Shown: positions 12,073 to 24,070 of the stretch, piece by piece
Position numbering within the stretch: the first letter of the stretch is position 1
How the letters are laid out: each line of letters opens with the position of its first letter
Assembly (NCBI GenBank): GCA_014706295.1
Contig: JACSVZ010000001.1
Location: 42,188,383-42,252,382, forward strand
Length of the DNA stretch: 64,000 nucleotides
DNA from: Lycocorax pyrrhopterus obiensis
Lineage: Eukaryota; Chordata; Aves; Passeriformes; Paradisaeidae
Reading direction: 5' to 3'
Notes under the pieces: generated by a model
Told to the model about the DNA's origin: nothing
What the model saw: the letters and a program-made list of their open reading frames with translations, nothing else
Database searches by the model: none
Translations under genes and position numbers: made by a program

Positions 12073-14292
12073 ATTTTTTTTCTCAGTTGTTGGGTCTCCA
12101 AATTTGTGTAATTTGATGAAAATGTGGGGCTTGGTCCACAAGACAAATTAAAACTGAATTAATGATAAGTTTTTTTTAGTCACCAATTTGCCAAACAGAT
12201 CTAATGCAGACTCAAGAGAATCAAATATAAATGTTTGATATTGATAACTGATAATATAAAATAGAGAAACAAAGCAATTTTGACTGTTCAGTGAATGTTG
12301 CCGTTGTTTTATAGGTGCTTGAGCTTTCTCATATACATTGCTATAGCAAAGCCCTTGCTGTTGTATCTTAAGTCCCAATAAAGTACTTATTAGCTTCTTC
12401 TAGGTCTCAGTTAAGTTACTTGTTTTAGTATGAACAGTAAATTTAGGCTACTTCTAGAGATAGTAAAAGAAAGTATTTTAAACCACTCAGGAAGAAAAGG
12501 AAAACCATTCAAACACTGATTTTTTAAATCAAATCTAAAGAAATTTTGGTTTCACAATCTTCAGAGGCTTCTGTACCCAGGATTATTTGATATCACAGAC
12601 TATTCTGAATGGAAGAATTAAAACATCGGGAAAATGACAGCATGTAAAGTACAATAAATGAAAATTTTGTGGAGTGCTTATACTCATTCCCTACTTATTT
12701 ATGGGCACAAAAGAAGAGTGAAGATGGAGCTGCAGACATCAAAACCAAGTACAGTCTATTCTGGGAACCATTTATAGTGTAAGTGAAAGTGTAATTAAAT
12801 AATGACTTCATTTCAGCAGGATCCCATGATAAGAATCAATAGTCAGGCCACTGATCTTGCATTAATTTGGCCTTGCATTGTCACTAAATCTTGTCACAGC
12901 CACACTTTCATGACACCCTGAATTAACCTCGACTATAACCTTCCCTTTAAAACAGAAGCTTTTCTACCTTCCCCTCTCCAAAGGCTTCAATGTCTGCTGT
13001 TTGGGATTAATGGTATTCAGCAGAATTCACATATACATGACATGATCTTCCCTTTTAAAAGGTGTAACAGGTGTAACAATCCTTGCCCAAAAAGATCTTC
13101 CACATAGAACCATTAAATGAAACTCTTACATGTTTAACTTAACTGAGCCTTTGCTGAAAAACAATTTCCTTTTACTTTAAGCCTTGCATACTCCTTGGAA
13201 TTAAATATTGCATTTTGATTTCAGTCATAAATCCAAAAAAGTGTTATTAAAAAAAATTCCAACATACAGAGACACAGAGAAAATAAACTGAACATTGCTA
13301 ACATGCTGCAATATTATTTTCAAACTTGTGGCCCTGCTGGTGATATGTATTTTTTTTCACGTGCAAAGAACCTTCTGATCTTCTTCAAGTCAGCGATCAG
13401 CACCTGCAATACATTTATTTTCCTTTTGCTTAGATTGTATTTGCTGCCTGAAACTTTCTGCTCCTGCAAATACAAAAGGCTTCTCACTCCTTACAACTCT
13501 ACAGATTTACTAAAAAATGAAATGCTTCAGAAAATTTTGTGGATACTATCTTACAGCTTTAAAACCATATGAATGCGAACATAAAGCAGCTCCCTGTCCA
13601 GATGATACAGTAGGATTTATGGAGAGACATCGTTTTCAATTCAGGGTTTGTTAGGAAATGTGAAGCTGCAATGAATCCTTACCATTCTGGAAATACAAAA
13701 TGTGCTCTTTCAATCTTGTCTAATGATTTCATATTATGTAATTTCTTCTCTGGTGATACTTCATTAAGTTCTACAGAAAACTCATTGTCCTCCCTCTCTG
13801 AAAAAGTCAATACAATAACTGTATCTTTTCATAAAAAGAATCAGTTTCAGATTCTTTGCTTTCCCGGAGGATTAAAAGCACTGTGGCTTTTGAAGCTCAG
13901 TGTGCCCATGCTGCCTGCTTGGTCCGATATCCATGGAGGGCCTTATCCTGCATATTACAGCTCACCTTTAGCCTGGTGCCAGAACTCTCAGTAAGAAACT
14001 GGATTATTTTCTGCCTTTGACTAAGCAACAGCACAGCTGGCTGACTACTGAAAAAGTGCCTGAGTTTCCAGGAAACTCAGAATTTAGACTGTGAAGGCGA
14101 TAGCAACAGAGCAGAGAGAAAGGAAAATTAAAGACCTTTATATTTGTTTGCTCTTTTATGTTCCTGTATCTACGTGTTGTGAAACACTGAAGTGCAAAAC
14201 CTGTTTTCACATCATAATATCCATATCAAGGAACTCAGTTATGAGGAGTGAAAGCGTTTAGCATCTTCCATGTTTAGCCTTCATGAGTTTTT
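12073..14292. other. No gene seen; AT-rich unique-looking DNA
   Basis: No exon or repeat family recognised. A small direct duplication (GGTGTAACA twice) lies near 13060-13075. The block around 12820-12960 has several ATTAAT/TAAT-type sites and little low-complexity sequence, so it could be a conserved non-coding element, but this cannot be tested from one genome. Confidence 0.55.
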
Positions 14293-15238
14293 TTCAATGG
14301 CTTGGTTTGGATGGGACCTTTGGATGGGATCACCTATTTCTGAACTCTCTGCCATGGGCAGCACACCTTCCATGACACCAAGTTGTTTAAAGCCCCATCC
14401 AGCCTTGCCTTGAACATTTTCAGTGATGGGGCACCCATAACTTCTCTGGCAAGTTCTTCTCTGTTCCAGTGACCCTCACAGTAAAGTAGTGCTTTCTTAG
14501 GTGTAAAAAAACCTACCCCCTTTCAGTTTACAGCCAATTCCTTCACAGGTCCTTGGAAAAAGCGCCTTTCCAGCTTTTCTGTAGATCACTTTTCGGTACT
14601 GGAAGGCTGCCCTAAGTTCTCCTGGAGCCTTCTCTTCTCTAGAGTGAGCAACCTCAACACTCTCAGCCTGTTCTCATATGGGAGGTGCTCCAGCTGTCTG
14701 ATCATCTTCATGGCCTTCCTCTGGACTTGCTTGAGCAGGTCCCCATCCTTCCTGTGTTAGGACCCCCAAAGCTGGACACAGTACTCCAGGTGGGGTCTCA
14801 CCAGAGCAGAGTAGAGGGGGAAAATTACCTCCCTTAATCTGCTGATCTCTTGTCTGTTGTGAGAAGTGACAGGACCTGAGGAAATGGCATTAAACTCTGC
14901 TAGGGGAGGTTTAGGTTGGATATTAGGAAAAGGTTTTTCATTTGATTCTTTTGATGCAGTCCAGAATGTGTTTGGCTTTCTGGGCTGTGAACACACATTG
15001 CTGGCTCACATTGATCTTATCCACAAACACTCCAAGTTCTTCTCAGCAGGGCTGCTCTTGATCCATTCTCCCAGCTTATATTTGTGCTTGGGATTGCCCC
15101 AGCCCAGGTGCAGGACCTTTAAATTGGCCGTATTGAACTTCATGAAGCTCACACAGGCTCACTTCTCAAGCCTGTCAAGGTCCATCTGAATGGCATCCCT
15201 TCCCTGCAGCATGCTAACTGCACCACTCAGTCTGGTGT
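14293..15238 (-). mobile_element. CR1 LINE, 5'-truncated, interrupted by inverted CR1 piece (copy C)
   Basis: A minus-strand CR1 of a subfamily different from copies A and B. On the plus strand it begins near 14293 with the 3'-UTR-type segment AATGGCTTGGTTTGGATGGG and CTGCCATGGGCAGCACACC, then passes leftward through the ORF into reverse-transcriptase coding sequence ending near 15238. A minus-strand frame at 14757-14996 includes [20 protein letters not shown], a CR1 reverse-transcriptase C-terminal signature. That frame is a chimera because 14844-14941 is CR1 sequence in the opposite orientation. The element resumes at about 14942 with a segment like TTTTGATGCAGTCCAGAATG, the expected continuation of the CR1 sequence. 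Only roughly ten CR1 bases appear lost at the insertion point. The copy is inactive: truncated, interrupted and carrying small indels. Confidence 0.93.
14844..14941 (+). mobile_element. 98-bp CR1 fragment inserted in inverted orientation inside copy C
   Basis: This piece runs antisense to the CR1 that surrounds it. It is aligned without gaps to 11463-11560 of copy B, and I count 6 mismatches in 98 positions. It shares with copy B the variant ATTAAACTCTGCTAGGGGAG, where copy A has a different reading at the same place. Both its ends fall inside CR1 sequence, so it has no CR1 3' tail and cannot be an ordinary retrotransposition event. It may be a templated insertion copied from copy B or from another member of the same subfamily. 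Confidence 0.85.
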
Positions 15239-18200
15239 TTTAATACAACCTTCTAATTAGTGGTACTATATTCCTTGTTAATTACATTTTGCTTTCCTGA
15301 ATTGAAGATCACTCAGATATGAGAGGAAGCAACAGCTCAACCAGAAACTGCTACAAAATACTCAACATTCTTCTTTTTTTAGAACATCACTGCCATACAA
15401 ATCTGCACTTATTTCTGTCTTAATCTTCATTCATATGGATTAATGCCTGGGTTTTTATGACCAAAGAAAAGGTTTATCCTTGTTACTTAACTGGACAATG
15501 GTTCTATAAAATTCAGTTTTAGAGGTTCAATAAAAGCATGATAGTGAGTAGTAAAGCTTAATCTACTCTCCAGTATTATCTAACATCCATATAAAAACAT
15601 AAGAAAGCTTTAGGGAGAGTTGACAAGCCAGCTTTACATGTGCTTTGTTCATTTTCTCATTGCCAGACATCCAAACAGAAAAGGACAGGTTTTCTCAGTA
15701 CTTAGCTGACATTCTCTTCTTGTAATAGACCAGACAGGGCAACTAAATAAAGCAGAACCAGATGACATTGACATAATTTTGATAAACTAGATTGCCTGCA
15801 TTTTCGTCTTCATAGCAGTCAGGTCTCCAGTAGCACCAAGAAGCATCAAGCAAGAACAAAATGGATTTATTGCCAATAAAGAGGGACCACAAGAGTATTC
15901 CAAAAGGTGCACTGAATCCCTAAAAAGTGCATTTTCTTTTTAGTTTTGACATTATTGAATGGTAGTGAAGATACAGAAAGGGGGGTCTACTTGTACACAG
16001 AACTGTGCTAAGACTTAAAGAAAAAAATATTCCACATTCTGTACTGGCAAACTACCTTTTTTTTCTGTAAGCTAATGAGACAAAGCTAATATCTGCTTGT
16101 CCTTCATCCCATAATACACTTATTATAAAACCACTATTCAAATTACAGTCACATCTTATTAGACAACAGATGGTCTTATCTAAATTGGTTGGTTAATTCA
16201 GGTTCATGATTTTGTATTAATAAAGTCACAACAATGAATCAAGCCCTCCTAGAACTCTCCGTGAAGTCAGTCATGTGTGGCAGCCAATGGCTGCTATTCA
16301 GCAAGAAGCAACAAATTTGAGGAAAGGCCACTTGTACCAAATATGTTACTTCAGTTCCTTATGAATCCTCATTATTGTGCCCTTTAAGTGCATTTCTTCT
16401 ACCACTGATAGGTGCCAGAGTCTGTTTCTCCATTGTTATGAATACATTAACTCCATGAAAAGCAAAAGAAGATAATTATAATAAGAAAATCTGTGACACT
16501 GACATGATGTTTGGCTTTTGTTTTATAGAGAAGATTTATGCTCACAAAAAAATTTCATGTCAAACAAGCTTTTCTAAATATATAATGATTCTTCTACTAT
16601 AAACTTTCATTTAACAAAATATTTTTAAAAAGATGAACAACAGAAACCTGACTACAAGAACTTTCTGACTGTCATGTGGAAGTTTAAAGTTTTTGCAACA
16701 TGCTTTTATTTTTCATCTAAGAATTTATGTGAAATTGAGCACAATAACTTATGCTTCATAAACTCTATTTTAAAATTCCCATTCTTATCTCCATTATCCT
16801 TATTCTGCAGATACAAAACTGAACTACTCACTGAAGACAACATAGTGTAAATCTGTCCTTTTTCAGGAAACATTAAGAAAGGCCTTAATTTCCAGTGTCT
16901 CAGAAGCTCTCCTTCCTGCAATGCCTTTTTGCTTGTGGCCTGAAGATCAGGTTCTGAAACAGTTGTACCGGCCTCTTCACAGGGCTTACGTACTTCTGGG
17001 GTCCCATATGAGAGCTAGAGCCTTCCTGCAAGCTAATGTGCAGCTTCCAATGCCTCGAAGCTATTTAAGGAGAGGCTTCCCTCTGAAGCAAATACAGGAG
17101 CTGTATAAACAGGCTAACCCGTCACAACAGCAGATTTAAAAAAGCTGCAAGCTCATGACAGAACCTGAGGCAAACCCTGCCAGACACTGAAATGCCCCAA
17201 ATGCACAGCTGGCTCACTTTGTATGCAGCAACCAGTGTCTGGTATATGGCATGAATTTGATGGCCACACTCAAACAAGATTAGCAATAAGCCTGGACTTT
17301 TCACACCTGAAGCAAAAAAATAAGGCAAGTTTTTAATACAAGTCCGTATTTTATTTGTGGTTAGGGAGATCCTAGAGAGTGAACCAGTTATGCTCAGAGC
17401 AATCTGCCCTGTTTGATGTCTCACTGTGAAATTGTCAGCAGTTTGCTCTGGTGTCAATGGAGTACTGTTTTGAGGGAGTCTTTTCCCTACGACTGGCATA
17501 ACCTATTGCTGAAAGCTTGAGGTTGAACATACATAGAAGTCAATGGCAAGAGTGGTGATGCAACAGTTTTCATTAGGTCTGGAAAATAAGAGAGATGTGA
17601 CTGAAATCACACCTTCAAGGTCCAGTAATTGAGAAGAGCTAAGAGAAGAATTAGAAAAATGCCTACCAGTTTATCCACCCAGAACTTCCGAGGATTAGAA
17701 GTATTAGACTCCCAAGTGACAATACCTTGCAAGCCATTAAACATAACAGCTATACTATACACCAACAATTACATCTCATGAGCATCCCATGCCGAACAGA
17801 AACAACTGTAATGAAAGGGGACACAGATTTTGAAAGAGAACTGCAACCCTGCTGGTAACACTTGCATGCTACAGGTGTAACAGGAAGTCCTCTTACTCAC
17901 AGAAAATGTAAACCACCAGAAGCAACAAACAGTTTCTAAGAATGAAATCCTGACCCATGTGAATTTGAGACATAGACATCATGTGGCCTCAAGGGCCAGA
18001 CTGCCAGGTCCATTTGGAAATTCACCTAAGCTGTTAAAAAAGAGCTCTGAAGTGAAATAATTAAAGCAGAAGTCCCTCCTGAGTCAAATGGGAATAGATC
18101 CTGAGTATTGAACAAATAAGTACTGTTATTCCTTAAACTCATGAAGATGCACATTCTAACCACCTACACCACCCCCACCACTCTTTTTTTTTTTTTTTGG

Positions 18201-21200
18201 TGCAGATTACTGGTTTTCATCGACATAAATGATTTATTTGCATTAGATTTCAGAAGTGAAGATGTCATGTGCATGAAAGGAAAAGGAATTTTGAACCCAC
18301 ATGGTACAATTTTTCATTTCCATTAGACAATGCATATGACACCTCATAAAGAAGATAAAAAGGCACATCTCTTTGTTGAAGTGAAATACACTTACATTTC
18401 AAAGAAGAGAAAAAGGAGTTGCAAATTTTGCACTTTGTCTGGAGGGTGCTACTGTATATATTTAGTTCATCTCATTTACCAGGTCCAATTTTTATTTAGT
18501 TTTCTGGCATGATAACAGCTCCCCTCTAGTGTTATTTAATTTAAATTTGATTTTCTTTACACTTGATGCCAAGTTTTGTGCTTTTTTGATTATCATCTGT
18601 AAATGATGAGCACAAGGTGGGTGTTATGAGGAACAGATGATAAATTACAAGCTATCCATAAAATTGCAACTCCTAATTTATGTGAAAAATTGAGGTAGGT
18701 ATGTGGACCAAGGTTTAAAAAACCCCCAACAAAATAACTAAGAAATTGTAACACAGTTGAGTCTTTTCCTAATTTCAAGCCGACGAGGCATTTAAGAAAT
18801 CCTACTAAGTAGCATGGAACAGACTGCTTACTCTTTCTGAAATCTAGGTAGTTAAACTTAGGAAGCCAAATATGGGATTAAGACCACTGGTCTCCTATAA
18901 TAAAACAAAAACCAAACAAACAACCCCAACATTTTCCAGCAAGCAATTTTTATCCATTGGAAAAGAAATCGACTGTTTTCTAGAATTCAAAATAGGACTA
19001 CCATTTAAAGGTGCGAGGAAACCAAAACAAAGAGTGACACACAGAAACTCCCCTAGACAACTGAGAGAACACTCAACAGAAGTATCACATAAAGTTAGAG
19101 AAAGACTGCTTTAGTCTAAATGATTCTCTGCTGTTTTATCCTATAAGTGTACAGTGTCCAATGCAATAGGCAAATGCAACTTTAACACAATCAATGGCCT
19201 TGAAAGCTTTTATGCTTTTAGAGTGCAATGAGCTGTAATATAAAACAGGCTACTATAATGCACAGAGGTAAAATGTTTTTGAGACTGATGCAACCATTTA
19301 TGATGCCACAAATTTCATAAAAATTCCCTGAAAAATGAGAGAAATAGAGCAGTAGAAGAAGTGATTGCATATATAAGGGGTAAGTGATCAATGACAGTAG
19401 TAAGGTAATGCTTCAAGAAGGAAAAAAATAGTTTTCAGAGAAGTGAAACTGTTTCAGAGTTGTAGGGGTGAGTAGAATGGCTGCAGCGTGTGCAGGCTTA
19501 TGGAGTTGGCTGTTTTTGTCTAGAACCTCTGTCATCTCTTTTTGTCCAAATTAAAGAACCCCACCCCTCTTGCCTACCCAAGTCCCTGAAACCAAGGGAG
19601 TGAAAAGCCCTCCTCAGGTTCTCCAGCAGAACCCAAACTTCTGAATGCTCTTTTTGACTACTGTTTCCTTGCTGTTTTCACACATCTGGTACACACATGA
19701 AAAGCTTTGGGGTGGGGCATAGGGAAGTCAGTGGTCATTGCGTTTTAAGGTGGCAGTGGGCCCCTTAGGCTCCAGGCCTTAATCTACAAACATTTTTAGA
19801 ATTATTTTCAAACAGCTAAAACAAGTGTATAAAAAACGTTTTCCTGAGCACAAAGAAATTAAACCCTAATGACAAAATTATTGCAAATAGCATTCTTCAT
19901 ATTTTAAATCCATCCTCTGATGCCACAAAATCTCCTACCAAGCTTCTCTTATCCATGTTTACTTCGTATCTTCGATTTTGTTATATGATTTTTCCTACCC
20001 TTTTTAGAATTTCCTCATTCCTGCCAATACCTCATGCAAATAAGCCACTTAATCAACTTTCTTAACTTCAAAGAATTTAATTTTTTAACATGTATTTTTC
20101 TTATATTAGTGCAGTTTTCATAAACCTGCAATTTAATTTTTTAATTCTATACTGGGAGCATCTGTGATAACTCACTCAACATACACTCTGATGTTATTAA
20201 TAGTCTGAGGACAAAAGCAGAATGGTTGATCCATAACATCATTTTTTTCCCATGTCTTTAAAAGGCTACTGGCTGAAAAGCAATTCATCTTCAAATTCAT
20301 GTATATAACTTCATACATGTCACACGATAATCAAAATAATATTGAAACATAAAAAGAAAATCCTCTGCCACCATTTCTTATTCTTGTCTTCTACGCTGAA
20401 GATTCTATGATTTTATTATACTTCCTCTAAAAGTGAAGATTTTAGAATAAAAGATGAAGTAATTAAATGAAATTAGGATTATTATAATTATTAAAAATAA
20501 GGTAACAATGTGAAAATAATATGGAATGAACTCTCTCTTTCCCTTTTTTTACGAGTTACGAAAGACTGGTGTGTCTTAGTCAATACTCCTCCTTAACAAA
20601 AGAGCTTGACAAAATTCTCCAAACATTGACTGTTTTAAAGACTAATCCAGTGATCAACTTCTTTTTTTGTCATTCTTGTTTGATTTACAAGAAGCAAACA
20701 AAATCTTCCTACAAGCAGCCCTGACATCTTGGGCTTGGGTAAGAAAATTAATATTACCTCATTTTCAGCCTCCAGTGGGGAGGCAGACTAGTAATGGCCA
20801 TATTATGGCCTCGGTCCTGCAAAGCATTTTCTCCGTGCAGACATCACTGCAGGATCCTGGCTTGTGCTGACACCATCTGATGGCTGTTTGGTGGCCAGTG
20901 TGAGAACTTAGTGAGCTCTGTTCATCACACCACCACCACGTTTTGCATTAAGTGGTGTTCTGTCTGGCAAACTAACCTGAAAAGTCCTATTGTGGATGCT
21001 GAATCTGTCTGTTACCCATGTCAATCTCCAGAAAAAAAACCCCAAACCGACAGATACAAAAACTTCCACTGCTGCCTTCATTCTTTGGCTAAACAGAGCA
21101 TTTACTTCACTGTGATATTAATATGGCACTATTTGTAACTATGTAGTTCTCTAAATGCTTATAAAAGCTTTGTTAAAATTGCATTGGTCGATCTTAGCCA

Positions 21201-23609
21201 AAAATGGAAACAAACAGAAGGTATATTCCATTCCTAGGGAAGAGTTATGTTGCACTGCAAAGAAAATATAACTGACACTAAGTAATTCTGAAGGGTTTTG
21301 CCTTTCTGTCCAAAAGACAGACCGATGAGCTCTCTGCCACAGTAGGAATGTAAGCCTGAATTGCACTGCATGAAATTACACTTGCCTAAGCTTATCGGAG
21401 AAACCACCTGAAAATGACTTACAGCTCAATTTGTTTGGATAAAATAGCAACGAATTCTGGGATGGTGAAATGAATCTTTCCTGCTTTGAAGTTTCTGGAT
21501 AGATTTTTTACAATAACCATAAAATAGAATAAAAGAAACTACAGATCAACCTTTTCTGTAAAGCAGAGATTTACAGATAGATGGTTGCTTTCTACTATTT
21601 CTAAATTATAAATTACTCAATATATATTTAGGACATTTTATTGAAAATAAATTTTTTCAAGAAAACTACTAAAGCTAAAGACCAATAACCTTTGGCTATC
21701 TAGCCCATGTTCTTGAGAATCTAGATTTTTCTTCTCAGTCCTAACCCACTTCATGACTCTCCGGGAGGAAGAAGTGAATTCTTTGGAAGGTTAGTACAAA
21801 GCTTGATAGGAAGTTTTAGTTAAGGTGTGAAGCAAAGCTTTTCCTTTTCTGAGTTACGTTTTTCTACCTAGTTTTTATGCCTTTTTGACAATTACTAAAT
21901 AACTCGTCTTTCTGCTTGAAGTTTAGCTCTTCACATTACACATTTCTATCTAACATAGCTAGTAAACTCATGTTCCTTTAGCTTGTTCTTTTTTCTTTAA
22001 TAATTATTACTTTATATAATTTTATTGTTCATGAAATAACTTTAATTTCAACATTTTTTTCCTGGGAACTTATTTGTTTGTGTGATGTGATTGCTCATTT
22101 TCCTTACGAACCCTTAGAAAAGGACTTTTTGACTATGTTTTCAATCTCTTTCTATTCGCTCTAATTGTTTCTCAGCCTTTCTCCCAGGCTAAGACACCTA
22201 CACATTTCACTAAATGTTAACTCTGTCTCTGAGATACTTCTGTAATAGAACTGACTTGGTTGTCATAATAGTGTCTTCTGTTCCATTCCTTCTTCCCCTC
22301 CAAACCATAAACTGATCTTCAAGAATCTATTGGTCTTGTATGTTTTCAGCATCATTCGGTGACCACAGTCCCCGTTCAAAACAGTCAGTCCTCTGTGCTT
22401 CTCCCTGCTTATTTACAACATAAGATACTGATCTGAAGCATGAATGATTTTACCTGAATTTGCTCCTCCTTTTCCCTGTCCTCGTTCAGGAGAACACAAC
22501 ATTATGTTGGTGGTTTTCAGGTCCCTTGAACTTTTAACCACCAATTTTATATAGTTCCTACTAAAAAAGTTATTGGAAGCCTTGTTTTAGGATCTCAGTG
22601 ATGAGGAAGTTTCCAGAATGATCCCTATAGGCAAACTCCTCCTTTCCTTCTACAGTGAAAGAGGGGAAGCAAATTTCACTGTTTTTTCAAGTAGACTTCA
22701 ACATTTTGGGACATTTTTTCTTTGCTGTCATTGTAAGGGTATTTGTGTGCATTTTGTTTGCAGACAAAAGCACCTCACTGAGTTTTACTCACTACTATGA
22801 AGAAAAAAGAGCAAAAGTGAATCCCCAAAGACTCTGGGTATTTCCAAGACACAGGCTGTTGGACTACAGGCCAGTGGATCACATCGCTGTTATGATTAAC
22901 GCCCTTAGCTCAGGAAAAAAGAATCCAAATTGCTAGTTTCAGGTAAATAATTCCTTTGTTCACTTTCACCAAGTTTAATGACGATGATGAAAATGTGAAA
23001 TGCCACATCCACCACGGTGTCCATGCCAAGGCTGTGGTGACAACTCTGGATTATTGGAAAAGGTCTGTCTGGTGCTCATGAATGCCCAGCTAAGCCACAG
23101 GCACCAGCATGTACGGGGGAAATATCTTTGAGATGTCTTGATGGCATGTCATACAAAATAACTAGATAATAACAATCACCACCTTTTCCACATGAAAGAA
23201 ATTAGTGTTTTCATGGCAATCCTTGTTTCCTTCTTATGTAACCATATTCTATTGGAACAGAACACTAACTTTATAATTAAGATAATTTATTTTATCCATC
23301 ACAGTCGTTGCCCTTTTTACTCAAACTGACACATCTGAAAAAGTTTAAATAAGGAACACAAGAAAAAATAGTCAGCTGTTTCTCTCTTCAAAATAAAATA
23401 TATACATTTGGATTAAAAAATGTTTCTTCCCTACAGCGCAAAGCTACAACTGGCAAAGTCAGATTGAACTGCAGAAAGAAAAGGCTTCTTTGCAAAAAAA
23501 CCTCCAAACCAAACCCTAACTGAATCAAGCTAAATAATAAATGCTTAAAACTGAAGAGAAAAAAGGAAGCTTTATTTTTATCAAATATTAGCATTTGTTA
23601 CACCAGCCT
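15239..23609. other. No gene seen; AT-rich unique-looking DNA with simple repeats
   Basis: About 8.4 kb without a recognised gene or transposon. A run of 15 T lies at 18184-18198. Plus-strand frames at 16921-17139 (72 codons) and 22655-22936 (93 codons) have no recognisable similarity. The second is flanked by splice-like signals (TTTGTTTGCAG near 22753 and CAG/GTAAAT near 22941) but has a stop just before the donor. Such weak signals are expected by chance. Confidence 0.55.
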
Positions 23610-24070
23610 GGACTTTCTTTTTGTGACACCGAAACCAAGACCTTTTGCCTGTGCACGCAATGCTTTTGCAGGCTGGCACATCATCACTGCCCCATACGAA
23701 TGCTTCCCTGATGCAAACATGACAGCTCCAAAGCTGCCATCTCCTGAGAGCAAAGCTTTCACTGCTTCCTTAAGGAACATCATGAGTTGTGATTATCAAA
23801 TCAGCCATCAAAAAATGTGCACATTTTTCATTGCTCTAAACTGGCGTGTGTCCTGCCACCTGAAATGTGAGTTGCTGGGCTTGGATCACAGGACAAGGAA
23901 ACCCACATGTTGCTTGGCAAAGCAAACAAGACTGCCAGAAATAATAGCAAAGCAGCTATGCGTGACAATATCACCTGCTTTTTTTGCTAATCGTAGTAGA
24001 ACTGCCAATTAAAACAATGCAAAGTAATGTTTAGATGTTAATACTAATTAGTGGCAGAAGAACTGAAAAG
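23610..24070. promoter_or_regulatory. Possible conserved non-coding element (weak)
   Basis: This patch is richer in G+C and freer of low-complexity sequence than its surroundings. It ends in a cluster of homeodomain-type cores (TTGCTAATCG, CCAATTAAAA and ATACTAATTAG between about 23980 and 24053). An open frame of 129 codons on the plus strand (23623-24012) overlaps it but resembles no protein I know. The call is inference from composition only. Nothing in the sequence shows activity, and it could simply be unique DNA. Confidence 0.2.

Noticed and set aside
14866..15189. 107-codon plus-strand frame
   Set aside because: It runs from the inverted CR1 insert into antisense CR1 and is a product of the rearrangement.
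22764..22940. Possible internal exon between a TTTGCAG acceptor and a CAG/GTAAAT donor
   Set aside because: The only long frame stops just before the donor, no similarity is known, and such splice strings are frequent.
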